NCBI GenBank assembly: GCA_035798135.1
Contig: JAPFBR010000004.1
Location: 1-64,000, forward strand
DNA length: 64,000 nucleotides
Reading direction: 5' to 3'
Source: Sediminicola sp035798135
GTDB taxonomy: Bacteria > Bacteroidota > Bacteroidia > Flavobacteriales > Flavobacteriaceae
This document shows positions 8,806 through 18,328 of the stretch, in pieces. How positions within the stretch are numbered: position 1 is the first letter of the stretch; each line of letters opens with the position of its first letter. The notes under the pieces were generated by a model. That model was not told the origin of the DNA. It worked only from the letters and a program-made list of their open reading frames with translations, and made no database searches. The position numbers and the translations under genes were made by a program.

Positions 8806-10287
8806 ATGCAACTTTACAAAACCCAAACCCTAAAAGTTTACAATTCCCTAACTGGCAAAAAAGAAATTTTTGAACCTATAAACGACGGCCACATAGGCAT
8901 GTATGTTTGTGGTCCAACGGTTTACAGTAATGTGCACTTGGGAAATTGCAGAACTTTTATGTCTTTTGATATGATTTTTAGATATCTGAAGCATTTGGGA
9001 TATAAGGTAAGGTATGTACGAAATATTACCGATGCAGGGCATTTGGAGAACGATGCAGATGAGGGAGAAGACAAAATCGCCAAAAAGGCGAGATTGGAAC
9101 AGATAGAGCCTATGGAAGTCGTGCAGCGATATACCGTTGATTTCCACAATACCCTTCAAAAATTTAATTTCTTGTCCCCTAGTATAGAACCTACGGCCAC
9201 TGGGCACATAATTGAACAAATAGAGATTATTAAGGTTATTCTGAAAAAAGGATTTGCCTATGAAGTAAATGGTTCTGTTTATTTTGATGTCGTTAAGTTC
9301 AATGAATCTTACGATTACGGTAAATTGAGCGGTAGAAAATTGGAGGATATGATCGCCAATACCCGGGGGTTAGCCGCCCAGGAGGAGAAAAAAAGCCCAC
9401 AGGATTTTGCCCTTTGGAAAAAGGCGGAACCCCAGCATATCATGCGTTGGCCTTCCCCTTGGGGAGATGGTTTTCCAGGATGGCATTTGGAGTGTACGGC
9501 CATGAGCACAAAATACCTTGGTGAGACTTTTGATATTCACGGCGGAGGAATGGATTTAAAATTTCCCCACCACGAATGCGAAATAGCACAAGCGGAAGCC
9601 AGCAATGGCCACTCGCCGGTAAAATATTGGATGCACGCCAACATGCTTACCCTAAACGGTAAAAAGATGGCCAAATCCACGGGAAACAACATTCTCCCCA
9701 ATGAAATGTTTTCTGGGGAAAACGATATTTTAAGCAAGCCCTTTACCGCCACGGTTGTCCGGTTTTTTATGATGCAGGCACATTATACCAGCATTCTGGA
9801 TTTAAGTAATGAAGCCCTTTTAGCCTCTGAAAAGGGATTCCATAAATTGATGGACTCCGTGGACCTATTGGACAAATTGGAAACGGCATCCAATACGGAC
9901 TTTGACGTAGCATCATGGAAACAGAAATGCTACGATGCTATGAACGATGATTTTAATACCCCTATCTTAATTGCAACCTTGTTTGAAGCCGTTAAGCATA
10001 TCAACTTGATAAAAGAAGGGAAAGAAAACATCTCTGAAACAGACAAGAATACCTTAAGGGAAACTATGCACAGTTTTATCTTTGATGTTCTTGGATTGGA
10101 TCATAAAATGGACGTAAAGGGGGATTCGGATAAACTACCAGGAGTGGTAGAGTTATTGATCCAATTACGAAACGAGGCACGGTCAAATAAAGATTTTGCG
10201 ACATCGGACAAAATAAGGGACCAATTGGCTGCCTTGGGCATTCAGTTGAAGGACGGAAAGGAAGGTACTACTTTTAGCGTATCCTAA
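8806..10287 (+). CDS. cysS: Cysteinyl-tRNA synthetase
   Basis: Charges tRNA-Cys. The class I signature is present as HLGN within CGPTVYSNVHLGNCR, and KMSKS as KMAKS in KKMAKSTGNN. Zinc ligands are visible in CGPT, WHLECTAMS and HHECEIAQ. The C-terminal DALR-type helical domain and anticodon region are complete. I chose the ATG at 8806 (MQLYKTQTLK) over an in-frame TTG at 8800, giving 493 residues, because that N-terminus is the conserved one. It sits 14 bases after folE. Confidence 0.96.
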   Translation: MQLYKTQTLKVYNSLTGKKEIFEPINDGHIGMYVCGPTVYSNVHLGNCRTFMSFDMIFRYLKHLGYKVRYVRNITDAGHLENDADEGEDKIAKKARLEQIEPMEVVQRYTVDFHNTLQKFNFLSPSIEPTATGHIIEQIEIIKVILKKGFAYEVNGSVYFDVVKFNESYDYGKLSGRKLEDMIANTRGLAAQEEKKSPQDFALWKKAEPQHIMRWPSPWGDGFPGWHLECTAMSTKYLGETFDIHGGGMDLKFPHHECEIAQAEASNGHSPVKYWMHANMLTLNGKKMAKSTGNNILPNEMFSGENDILSKPFTATVVRFFMMQAHYTSILDLSNEALLASEKGFHKLMDSVDLLDKLETASNTDFDVASWKQKCYDAMNDDFNTPILIATLFEAVKHINLIKEGKENISETDKNTLRETMHSFIFDVLGLDHKMDVKGDSDKLPGVVELLIQLRNEARSNKDFATSDKIRDQLAALGIQLKDGKEGTTFSVS

Positions 10288-10368
10288 ATTAGTGACCTAA
10301 CAGAATTAACAACAGATTATATTTCAGGATTTCCTAGAAATTATATCTGTCTAATCAACACCATTGAC

Positions 10369-10605
10369 ATGGGCAAACTTCACTTTAAACAATTCGTAAT
10401 AGCCCCTTTTGTACTCTTGGTAAAATTGTACCAGAACCTTATTTCACCATTTACCCCGACAAGTTGCCGCTACTCCCCTACCTGTTCCCAATATACCTTG
10501 GAAGCCTTAAAAAAGCACGGTCTATTTAAAGGCGGATGGTTGTCCATTAAGCGCATTTTCAGTTGCAATCCTTGGGGAGGTAAAGGCTATGACCCTGTCC
10601 CTTAA
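10369..10605 (+). CDS. yidD: Membrane protein insertion efficiency factor YidD
   Basis: A 78-residue amphipathic membrane-associated protein. Family members assist YidC-dependent insertion of inner-membrane proteins. The sequence carries the diagnostic block YQNLISPFTPTSCRYSPTCS with three cysteines, followed by KHGLFKGGWLSIKRIFSCNPWG and the C-terminal GYDPVP. It lies between cysS and lgt rather than next to rpmH/rnpA/yidC, an arrangement common in Bacteroidota. Confidence 0.95.
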   Translation: MGKLHFKQFVIAPFVLLVKLYQNLISPFTPTSCRYSPTCSQYTLEALKKHGLFKGGWLSIKRIFSCNPWGGKGYDPVP

Positions 10606-10688
10606 AAGGTTATCCTGATTCCCTAAAATAATCTTTCCAACAAAATCCTTTTACTACTAATTGGTTATCTTAGCTCCTTAAAATTTAA

Positions 10689-11660
10689 ATGCCAATGTAT
10701 TTTTTAGGCTTCACCTGGAACCCCAACGAAACCCTATTCAATTTAGGTTTCCTTCAAATAAAATATTACAATTTACTTTGGATCACGGCCTTCGCGCTTG
10801 GCTGGTTCATTATGAAAAAAATCTTTGATAGGGAAAATAAAACAGCCGAACAGTTGGATTCCCTTTTTATCCATACCGTTTTAGCAACCATGTTGGGAGC
10901 ACGTTTGGGCCATGTTATTTTTTACGATTGGCCCTATTACAAGGATCACCTCTTGGAAATATTGTTACCTATTAGGGAAAATGTGGGCAGCACCCTTTTT
11001 GGGTTTATCAATGGTTATGAATTTACAGGATTTGCAGGTTTGGCCAGTCATGGTGCAGCTATAGGAGTCATAATAGGGATGTACCTGTATACCAGAAAAT
11101 ACCCGGAATTTAAATTATTATGGATCTTGGACCGCGTAGTCATCCCTGTGGCTATTGGCGCTTTCTGTGTGCGTTTGGGTAACTTTTTTAATTCAGAGAT
11201 CAATGGAAAGGTAGTGGACAAATCTTTTGCTTTCGCTACCAGATTTCTCCGAGATTCAGACGATCTATCCGCTTCCAAAGCCTTGGCCATCACCAAAGAA
11301 AGGAGCTTGAACGGCGCTTATAAACTGATCGAAACAGATCCAAGGTTTTCCAATGTTTTAGAAGCTATCCCATATCGTCATCCCGCACAACTATACGAGG
11401 GGGTATGTTATATTTTTGTGTTCCTTATTTTGTATTTCTTGTATTGGAAAACCGATAAAAAAGATAAGACCGGTTACCTTTTTGGTTTATTCCTAGTACT
11501 CCTTTGGACGATTCGTTTCTTTGTTGAATTTGTAAAGAAAAGTCAAGGTGGATTTGAAGAATCCCTAGGTTTGTTATCCACCGGACAATGGTTGAGCATA
11601 CCCTTTATCATTATTGGTCTTTATTTTATGTTTCGTCCCCAAAAATCAGGAGTCAAATAA
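10689..11660 (+). CDS. lgt: Prolipoprotein diacylglyceryl transferase
   Basis: Integral inner-membrane enzyme that transfers diacylglycerol from phosphatidylglycerol to the lipobox cysteine of prelipoproteins, the first step of lipoprotein maturation. At 323 residues it shows the Lgt landmarks GARLGHVIFYDW, the signature VRLGNFFNSEINGKV and the HPAQLYEG motif. About 50 residues are inserted between the signature and HPAQLYE, which makes the protein longer than the E. coli form; similar insertions occur in Bacteroidota Lgt. A second in-frame ATG lies 6 bases downstream. The gene matches the many lipoproteins encoded in this window. Confidence 0.95.
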   Translation: MPMYFLGFTWNPNETLFNLGFLQIKYYNLLWITAFALGWFIMKKIFDRENKTAEQLDSLFIHTVLATMLGARLGHVIFYDWPYYKDHLLEILLPIRENVGSTLFGFINGYEFTGFAGLASHGAAIGVIIGMYLYTRKYPEFKLLWILDRVVIPVAIGAFCVRLGNFFNSEINGKVVDKSFAFATRFLRDSDDLSASKALAITKERSLNGAYKLIETDPRFSNVLEAIPYRHPAQLYEGVCYIFVFLILYFLYWKTDKKDKTGYLFGLFLVLLWTIRFFVEFVKKSQGGFEESLGLLSTGQWLSIPFIIIGLYFMFRPQKSGVK

Positions 11661-11676
11661 CCATTATATTTTACCC

Positions 11677-12171
11677 ATGATATTTACCACAAGGCTATTT
11701 ACCTTTCTATTGGTTGGAATGCTCCTTTTGCAGACCTCTTGCAAAGAAGAAACAAAAAATGTCTTGGAGATAGCTCCCATCACTTTTACAAAAGAAGGGG
11801 AGCTTTCTGTTTTTAAGAAAGCAGGGGATTCGCTGATAATTTCTATGGCCATTGAAATTGCGGAAAGTGATTATGAAACCGCTACCGGACTGATGTACCG
11901 AAAGAGCATGGAAGAAAAACAAGGGATGTTGTTCATTTTTCCCGATGTGGCCATGCATTCCTTTTATATGAAGAACACTGAAATTCCTTTGGATCTCATT
12001 TTTATTGATGATAATTTAAAAATTGCAAGTTTTCAAAAAGAGGCCATGCCCTTTGATGAAACAGGCTTATCCTCACAGGTGCCCATCAAATATGTTCTTG
12101 AAATCAATGCAGGTCTGGTAGATCAATGGGGACTTGCAATAGGAGATAGGGTAATTTATCAACGGCTCTAA
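11677..12171 (+). CDS. DUF192-family lipoprotein
   Basis: A 164-residue exported lipoprotein. The signal MIFTTRLFTFLLVGMLLLQTSC gives a lipobox cysteine at residue 22, which is why the ATG at 11677 is preferred to one at 11614 inside lgt. The mature part is a DUF192 domain: ATGLMYRKSMEEKQGMLFIF, HSFYMKNTEIPLDLIFID and VLEINAGLVDQWGLAIGD. The family is small, beta-rich and of unknown biochemical role. It follows lgt by 16 bases and is likely in its operon. Confidence 0.9.
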   Translation: MIFTTRLFTFLLVGMLLLQTSCKEETKNVLEIAPITFTKEGELSVFKKAGDSLIISMAIEIAESDYETATGLMYRKSMEEKQGMLFIFPDVAMHSFYMKNTEIPLDLIFIDDNLKIASFQKEAMPFDETGLSSQVPIKYVLEINAGLVDQWGLAIGDRVIYQRL

Positions 12172-12322
12172 TCAAAAAGGGCGCTAAAGCTTCATAAATT
12201 ATTCTTCTGTCATAGCATAACACAATAAGGGATATACAGACCATATTCTAGAGTTTCTCCTTAAGAATTCCTAATTTCATACCTACTCTCAAAAGTTAAG
12301 CTTGTTAAAGCCAAGTAGCCAC

Positions 12323-13591
12323 ATGAAGACAACTGGGAAAATTAGACATTGGGGCATTTTAATGGACAATACGACTCCTAAAGTCGAGCTTATCAATAGG
12401 ATCTTAATAGGGAAGCAAACGAGCCCTTTTGAAGCCCTAATGGATCTGAAAGGTGCATTGTTTTCCCCTTTGGAACTCCATAGGTTGATTCATGAGGAAG
12501 AACGACACGACATAAAAATTGTAACCCACAACACTTCACAGAGCTTAAAGTCCATGTCGAGCGGAGAGCGTAAAAAAGCCCTCTTGGCCTATATTCTGGA
12601 AACTGAGCCCGACTTTATTATACTTGACAATCCCTTTGACAATTTGGACTCCACTTCACAAGAGAAACTGGTTTCCAAGCTGGAGCAAATATCCAAAAAG
12701 GTTTTATTGGTACTACTTATCACAAGGAAAGAGGATAGACTATCATTTATAGAGCATTATTATGTATTAAAGGGAAATAGTTTAGCACCTTTAAAAGAGT
12801 TGGCAAAATCTCGATTAGACCCTATAACTGGAACGTTTTCAATACCACAAGCCTTAAGCCCCCATATCTATAAGGAATCAATTCTGGTTGATTTTAAAAA
12901 TGTAACGGTTTCCTTTGGTGACAGGGCTGTATTGAACAACATCAATTGGGAAATACGTCCCGGTGAGTTTTGGCAATTGATTGGTAAAAATGGAAGCGGA
13001 AAATCGACCTTGTTGTCCATGATTACTGGTGAGAACAGTAAAGGTTACGGCCAGCAGCTTTGGCTCTTTGGACATCAAAAAGGTAGTGGGGAGTCCATCT
13101 GGGAGATAAAGGAAAAGCTAGGGTATTTTACGCCATCCATGATCGATTCGTTTTCTGGGCACCATACCGTGGAGCATATGTTGATCTCTGGTCTGTATGA
13201 TTCCATTGGCCTATATATTTATCCTACGGAGTCCGAACTGCAATTGGCAAAGGAGTGGCTACAGGTCTTGGAACTGTTGGAACATAGAACGAGGTATTTT
13301 CACGATCTATCAATGGGACAGCAACGCTTAATCATGACCGCCAGGGCAATGATCAAGCACCCACTTCTCCTCCTCTTGGATGAGCCTACAGCGGGCTTGG
13401 ATGATAAGAGCAGCGCCCTACTGGTGGCCTTGGTGAACAAAATCTCCAAGGAAAGCAAAACCACCATCATCTTTGTTTCCCATCGGCAAGAAGAAGGGTT
13501 ACAACCGCAGTACATCTTTGAACTTCAAATGACAGATCAGGGTTCGATTGGAAAAAAATTATCCCATAAAAAAAGGGCTACTTTTCAGTAG
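12323..13591 (+). CDS. Two-cassette ABC ATPase (ModF/PhrA-like) with a first cassette lacking the P-loop
   Basis: A 422-residue cytoplasmic protein with two ABC ATPase halves and no membrane segments. The second half is complete: Walker A GKNGSGKST at residues 221-229, signature LSMGQQR at 329-335, Walker B LLLLLDEP at 348-355. The first half keeps a signature (SSGERKK, 79-85) and Walker B (FIILDNP, 98-104) but has no Walker A, because the part before the signature is only about 78 residues. The layout matches the ModF/PhrA family, usually with two full cassettes. The ATG at 12323 is preferred over an in-frame TTG at 12302. The stop codon lies inside the terminator hairpin. The substrate or process is unknown. 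Confidence 0.85.
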   Translation: MKTTGKIRHWGILMDNTTPKVELINRILIGKQTSPFEALMDLKGALFSPLELHRLIHEEERHDIKIVTHNTSQSLKSMSSGERKKALLAYILETEPDFIILDNPFDNLDSTSQEKLVSKLEQISKKVLLVLLITRKEDRLSFIEHYYVLKGNSLAPLKELAKSRLDPITGTFSIPQALSPHIYKESILVDFKNVTVSFGDRAVLNNINWEIRPGEFWQLIGKNGSGKSTLLSMITGENSKGYGQQLWLFGHQKGSGESIWEIKEKLGYFTPSMIDSFSGHHTVEHMLISGLYDSIGLYIYPTESELQLAKEWLQVLELLEHRTRYFHDLSMGQQRLIMTARAMIKHPLLLLLDEPTAGLDDKSSALLVALVNKISKESKTTIIFVSHRQEEGLQPQYIFELQMTDQGSIGKKLSHKKRATFQ

Positions 13592-13598
13592 CCCTTTT
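13571..13598. terminator. Bidirectional terminator overlapping the ABC gene stop codon
   Basis: Perfect 12-bp stem AAAAGGGCTACT / AGTAGCCCTTTT with a 4-base loop. The TAG stop of the ABC ATPase gene (13589-13591) is in the right arm. A/T runs on both sides let it serve both the ABC gene (+) and convergent secDF (-). Confidence 0.92.
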
Positions 13599-13619
13599 TA
13601 ATTCTATATACGACGTATT

Positions 13620-16580
13620 TTATTCTTCTTTTCCTTGTTGAACCTTCTTCTTCAAGAAATCGAACATTACAGGTGTTGCGATGAACAAGGAAGAGTAGGT
13701 ACCTACAATGATACCAACGATCATTGCGAACATAAACCCTCTTAATGATTCACCTCCAAAAATGAAGATGGCCAATAATACTACCAAGGTAGTCAAGGAG
13801 GTATTCAATGTCCTGCTCAAGGTACTGTTCAAGGCAAGGTTTGTATTCTCACCAGACTTCCAGCCTTTTTCCGCGATAATTTCCCTAATCCGGTCAAATA
13901 CAACCACCGTATCGTTCAAGGAGTAACCTATTACCGTCAAGATAGCTGCAACAAATGCTTGATCTATCTCCATGCTAAAGGGCATGATCTTCCCGAAAAC
14001 TGAAAATATCCCCAATACGATCAACACATCATGGAAAACGGCCACGACCGCACCCAATGAGAACTGCCATTTACGGAATCGAACCAAGATATATAGGAAC
14101 ACCACAAACAACGATCCTATAATTGCCAAAAATGCATTGTTTTTGATATCATCAGCAATGGTTGGTCCTACCTTAACAGATTGCATGATACCTATACCAC
14201 TCTCTCCGCCACCTACTTTAAAATCTTCGTAGCTAGTACCATTCGGTAAATACTTCTGTAAAGTGTTGAATAGTTTGTCCTGGATTTCATTGTCTACTTC
14301 AATTCCTTCCACATCTACTTTATAAGCTGTAGTAACCTTTATTTGGTTGGCTTCCCCAAATGTTTTCACATTGGTGCCAGTTCCAAATACTGTGGTAAGC
14401 TCAGATGCAATTTCAGATGGATTAACCACTTTTTCAAAACGAATTTGATAAGAGCGACCTCCAACGAAATCAACACCTTGTTGCAACCCTTGGGTAAACA
14501 AAGAAAACAACCCGATCAATACCAATACAGATGATATAACGTAAGCTATCTTTCTTTTGCTCAAGAAGTTTATATTCGCATTTTTGAATAAATTTTTGGT
14601 AATAGGGGTAGAGAAATCCAACGTTCTTCCCTTTCCAGAAATGTACCAATCTACCAACAATCTTGTAATGAATATTGCCGTAAACAATGACGTTAAAATA
14701 CCAATGATCAAAGTCGTTGCAAAACCTTTAATAGGTCCAGTTCCGAAGATCAATAGGATTAAAGCCGTAAGGCCCGTAGTAATGTTGGCATCCAAAATGG
14801 AAGAAAGCGCATTGCTAAAACCATCTGCTATAGCCTGACTCTTACCTTTTCCTTTTGCCAACTCTTCCTTGATACGCTCAAAGATAAGAACGTTCGCATC
14901 CACAGACATACCTATGGTTAAGACAATACCTGCAATTCCAGGTAAGGTTAATACGGCATTTAAACTTGCCAATACCCCGAAGATCAATACGATGTTTAGG
15001 ATAAGTGCTACATCAGCGAATATACCGGCTTTTCCGTAATAGAAGATCATCCAAAGCAACACAAAGCTCATAGCTATCAAGAAAGACATAAACCCACTAT
15101 CAATAGCTTCTTGTCCCAATGATGGTCCTACAATCTCTGATTGAATAATATTTGCAGAGGCAGGTAATTTACCAGCTCTCAAGACATTGGAAATATCTTT
15201 GGTCTCATTTACTGTAAACGTACCGGTAATTTCCGAACGTCCTCCAGAAATAGGTCCTGTTGAAACCCCTGGTGCAGTATATACTTTATTATCCAATACA
15301 ATGGCGATCCCTGTTTGGTTGCTGAATGCATCACCTGTAAGTTTTTCCCATTCTTTGGCACCTGTGGTGTTCATGGTCATGGACACTGCAGGTCTGTTGA
15401 ACTGGTCAAAATCTGCCCTTGCATCGCTTACGACATCTCCACTAATTCTTGGAATAGCATCACGATTCGATTTTAAGGCATATAAATCTATTACTTCTGA
15501 ATCCGGAGAAGGACGTTCCCATGCAAATTTCACGAATTGGATATCTGCTGGAATCAAACGACGGATTTCTTTCATTCTTAAATACTCCCCTACCTTGGCA
15601 GTATCCTGTATGGCAAATTTAGCTATAGCATAACCATCTCCTTGACCTTTGATCAAATCCAACAAAGGATTTACTTGACTGGTCATGTCCAAAGAATCTT
15701 GGGCAACGTCAGATAATAATGAATCCAATTCAGATTCAGGCTTAGGGGCTTGGTCCACAGCTTCGGTAACGACCAAAGACTTCAATTTTTCGTTGGCAGA
15801 AACCAAGAAATTGGAAATACTTGGATTATTTGGCGTATAAGTTTCCCAGAACTCCAATTGAGCTGTACTGGAAAGTAGGTCCTGAGCTCTAGCGATATCC
15901 CTAGCTCCTGGCAATTCTACCAATATTCGGCCCGAATTCCCTTCACGCTGTATGTTAGGTTGGGTAACCCCAAAACCATCGATACGTTCACGCAATACTT
16001 CAAAAGCAGAAACAACGGATTCGTCAATTTTTGTTCTAATGATCGGTTTTACCTCAGCATCTGACATTTGAAAATTGATCACATCACTCAATCCCTTATT
16101 GGCAAAAATATCGGGTGATGCCAATCTTGAATCTCCCTTATTGGCTTCAAAAGCCTCAAAAAACAATTCTATATAGGTGTCGTCACTATTTTTGGAAGCA
16201 GCATCCGCATCAGCCAAAGATTTATTGAAAGCCGGGTTTTTGGTATTGTTTGCAAGCCCTTTTAAGATATCCTTTACAGATATTTGCAAGGTTACGTTAA
16301 TACCTCCTTTAAGGTCCAAACCTTTGTTTAACTCCTTCTTTTTAGCCTCATCATAGGTGGTATATCCCAAAATGGAATTATCTCCAATAGAGTCTAAATA
16401 CTTGGCCTCCAAGGCATCTCTCTTAGCTGCGTATCCTTCTTCCGCTTCGGGGATACTGTTAGCAGCAAAAACTTTTGCGTCCTTTTCAATTTTACTGGTA
16501 ATAAAAGTATAGGATAGTTGATATATACTAACAATCCCAAACAAGAAAGCAAAAAGCTTTATAAGTCCTTTATTCTGCAT
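13620..16580 (-). CDS. secDF: Protein translocase SecDF (fused SecD-SecF)
   Basis: A 986-residue inner-membrane protein combining SecD and SecF in one chain, as is typical for Bacteroidota. It uses the proton gradient to help pull proteins across SecYEG. The SecD half starts with one transmembrane helix, then a large periplasmic domain with GLDLKGGINVTLQIS and VSMTMNTTGAKEW. The membrane domain includes GIVLTIGMSVDANVLIFERIKEEL. The SecF half carries FVGGRSYQIRFE and YSLNDTVVVFDRIREI, the DxxxxFxRI signatures. It ends in a charged tail KKKVQQGKEE. It is monocistronic with a well-placed promoter upstream. Confidence 0.97.
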   Translation of the reverse strand: MQNKGLIKLFAFLFGIVSIYQLSYTFITSKIEKDAKVFAANSIPEAEEGYAAKRDALEAKYLDSIGDNSILGYTTYDEAKKKELNKGLDLKGGINVTLQISVKDILKGLANNTKNPAFNKSLADADAASKNSDDTYIELFFEAFEANKGDSRLASPDIFANKGLSDVINFQMSDAEVKPIIRTKIDESVVSAFEVLRERIDGFGVTQPNIQREGNSGRILVELPGARDIARAQDLLSSTAQLEFWETYTPNNPSISNFLVSANEKLKSLVVTEAVDQAPKPESELDSLLSDVAQDSLDMTSQVNPLLDLIKGQGDGYAIAKFAIQDTAKVGEYLRMKEIRRLIPADIQFVKFAWERPSPDSEVIDLYALKSNRDAIPRISGDVVSDARADFDQFNRPAVSMTMNTTGAKEWEKLTGDAFSNQTGIAIVLDNKVYTAPGVSTGPISGGRSEITGTFTVNETKDISNVLRAGKLPASANIIQSEIVGPSLGQEAIDSGFMSFLIAMSFVLLWMIFYYGKAGIFADVALILNIVLIFGVLASLNAVLTLPGIAGIVLTIGMSVDANVLIFERIKEELAKGKGKSQAIADGFSNALSSILDANITTGLTALILLIFGTGPIKGFATTLIIGILTSLFTAIFITRLLVDWYISGKGRTLDFSTPITKNLFKNANINFLSKRKIAYVISSVLVLIGLFSLFTQGLQQGVDFVGGRSYQIRFEKVVNPSEIASELTTVFGTGTNVKTFGEANQIKVTTAYKVDVEGIEVDNEIQDKLFNTLQKYLPNGTSYEDFKVGGGESGIGIMQSVKVGPTIADDIKNNAFLAIIGSLFVVFLYILVRFRKWQFSLGAVVAVFHDVLIVLGIFSVFGKIMPFSMEIDQAFVAAILTVIGYSLNDTVVVFDRIREIIAEKGWKSGENTNLALNSTLSRTLNTSLTTLVVLLAIFIFGGESLRGFMFAMIVGIIVGTYSSLFIATPVMFDFLKKKVQQGKEE

Positions 16581-16618
16581 TAGTTATTGTGTTAATTTTG
16601 GTGTTTTTTAATAGCGAG

Positions 16619-16649
16619 CAAATATATCATTTCCCATAGGAACTAACAA
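16619..16649 (-). promoter_or_regulatory. Promoter of secDF
   Basis: On the minus strand, TTG (16647-16649), a 20-base spacer and TATATTTG (16619-16626) fit the Bacteroidota TTG/TAnnTTTG promoter. The -7 box is 38 bases upstream of the secDF ATG, leaving a leader of about 30 bases. Confidence 0.65.
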
Positions 16650-16670
16650 TATATTTATTTAGATTTATAA

Positions 16671-16705
16671 AATAAGGGCATCCACCATCGGTGAACACCC
16701 TTATT
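16671..16705 (-). terminator. Terminator downstream of mdh
   Basis: Outer stem AATAAGGG / CCCTTATT with an inner CACC/GGTG stem, 23 bases after the mdh stop. It is A/T-flanked on both sides. It sits between mdh and the secDF promoter on the same strand. Confidence 0.75.
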
Positions 16706-16727
16706 TTAACAAATAATCAGAGATGCA

Positions 16728-17654
16728 TTAAACTTCCAAAAGTCCGTTGGTAGCTCTAACACCAACCGCACTTTCTTGCATTTTGGCTTTTTCGGCATCA
16801 TTCAAATCAATATTAACGATTTTCTCGATCCCGTTTTTACCCAATATTACAGGCACTCCTATACATATATCTTTTAGGCCGTATTCCCCTTCAAGTAGAA
16901 CCGAACAAGGGAACATTTTCTTTTGATCGCACGCGATGGCCTGTACCAAAGAGGAAACGGCTGCTCCTGGAGCATACCAGGCACTGGTGCCCAACAATTT
17001 AGTAAGGGTGGCTCCTCCTACCTTGGTATCCTCAGCTACTTGAGATAATCTATCCGAAGATAAAAATTCAGAAACTTTTATGCTATTTCTGGTAGCATGT
17101 CTGGTCAAAGGCACCATTCCGGTATCGCTATGTCCACCTATCACCATTCCATCAACATCAGAAATAGGTGCTTCCAAGGCTTCTGCCAAACGATATTTGA
17201 ATCTTGCGCTATCTAAAGCCCCACCCATACCTATAATTCTATTTTTAGGCAATCCGGTACTCTTATGCACCAAGTAGGTCATTGTATCCATTGGGTTACT
17301 AACCACGATCAATATTACGTTGGGAGAATGTTTAATAAGGTTGGAAGAAACCGTTTTCACGATCCCCGCGTTTATACCTATCAATTCTTCCCTGGTCATG
17401 CCTGGTTTTCTTGGAATTCCTGAAGTGATCACTGCTATATCGCTTCCGGCTGTTTTGGAATAATCACCCGTTACTCCAACAATTTTGGTGTCAAAGCCAT
17501 TTAAAGAAGCCGTTTGCATCAAGTCCATGGCCTTCCCTTCGGCAAAGCCCTCCTTAATGTCCAATACTACTACTTCTGATGCGAAATTTTTAATAGCTAT
17601 GTACTCTGCGCAACTTGCGCCTACAGCACCTGCCCCAACTACGGTTACTTTCAT
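16728..17654 (-). CDS. mdh: Malate dehydrogenase, LDH-like type
   Basis: NAD-dependent cytoplasmic enzyme of the TCA cycle that interconverts malate and oxaloacetate. At 308 residues it belongs to the LDH-like malate dehydrogenases. The N-terminal Rossmann motif VVGAGAVGASCA is followed by the acidic VLDIKEG. The mobile-loop region is SGIPRKPGMTREELIGIN (substrate arginines), the NPMD motif is in VSNPMDTMTYL, and the catalytic histidine is in IGGHSDTGMVPL. A -7 box-like TATTTTTG lies at 17688-17695 on the minus strand. Confidence 0.96.
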   Translation of the reverse strand: MKVTVVGAGAVGASCAEYIAIKNFASEVVVLDIKEGFAEGKAMDLMQTASLNGFDTKIVGVTGDYSKTAGSDIAVITSGIPRKPGMTREELIGINAGIVKTVSSNLIKHSPNVILIVVSNPMDTMTYLVHKSTGLPKNRIIGMGGALDSARFKYRLAEALEAPISDVDGMVIGGHSDTGMVPLTRHATRNSIKVSEFLSSDRLSQVAEDTKVGGATLTKLLGTSAWYAPGAAVSSLVQAIACDQKKMFPCSVLLEGEYGLKDICIGVPVILGKNGIEKIVNIDLNDAEKAKMQESAVGVRATNGLLEV

Positions 17655-17904
17655 TATATCGATTTTTTAGTGTGATTCTTAGAGACTCAAAAATACTGAT
17701 TTTAAAAATAATAGCTCAGGGATGGTCCTATATATTTTAGAATAATTGCGCCAAAACACCACACTTCCCAGAATTCTTTATAAATGTTAAAAGAATCTGC
17801 GGTTCAACGAGTATCGAGAGAATAAGAAGTCGTTCATCGAATTATTACAATAGCCCTATAAAAAAGTACGTTAAGCTAAGACCCGAATCCTACAAAACCT
17901 AATT

Positions 17905-18276
17905 ATGAAAAAGTTCGCACTTTTCATGGCTATGGCAGTTTTGTTGACCATTTTCGCCTGCTCTAAAATAGCAGAGAACAATGACCCCGTTATTGGGATC
18001 TGGTCCGATGAAGCCATTGCCGCGAAAACAAGTACCAAAGGACCTACAAGTCGACAAGAATGGATCTTTAACGATGCCTATTTAGGCAGGTATCACAGTT
18101 ATCAAAGTCATGTGATCACGATTCAAACAGATTTCAAATGGAAAAAGACCGAAGAAGTTTACATTATCTCCTATCCAGGAACAGATTTTGAAGATGACAT
18201 CGTAACCATGGAAGAATCAGAAGAAGGTATTATTTTATTGGCCACCGAAGGAGAAGTCCTTGCGGTACGGGAATAA
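17905..18276 (+). CDS. Small hypothetical lipoprotein
   Basis: A 123-residue protein with a lipoprotein-type signal (cysteine near residue 19, IFACSK). The mature part begins DPVIGIWSDEAIA and contains EWIFNDAYLGRYHSYQ. This resembles the short lipocalin-like lipoproteins of Bacteroidota that begin with 'GxW', but I do not claim a family. It is preceded by 250 bases without a gene and closed by its own strong terminator. Confidence 0.75.
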   Translation: MKKFALFMAMAVLLTIFACSKIAENNDPVIGIWSDEAIAAKTSTKGPTSRQEWIFNDAYLGRYHSYQSHVITIQTDFKWKKTEEVYIISYPGTDFEDDIVTMEESEEGIILLATEGEVLAVRE

Positions 18277-18294
18277 AAATTATTTCTATCTATT

Positions 18295-18328
18295 AAAAGT
18301 GCTCCAGTTAACGTTCTGGAGCACTTTT
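18295..18328 (+). terminator. Terminator of the small lipoprotein gene
   Basis: Perfect 13-bp stem AAAAGTGCTCCAG / CTGGAGCACTTTT with an 8-base loop, followed by further T residues, 18 bases after the stop codon. Confidence 0.93.
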
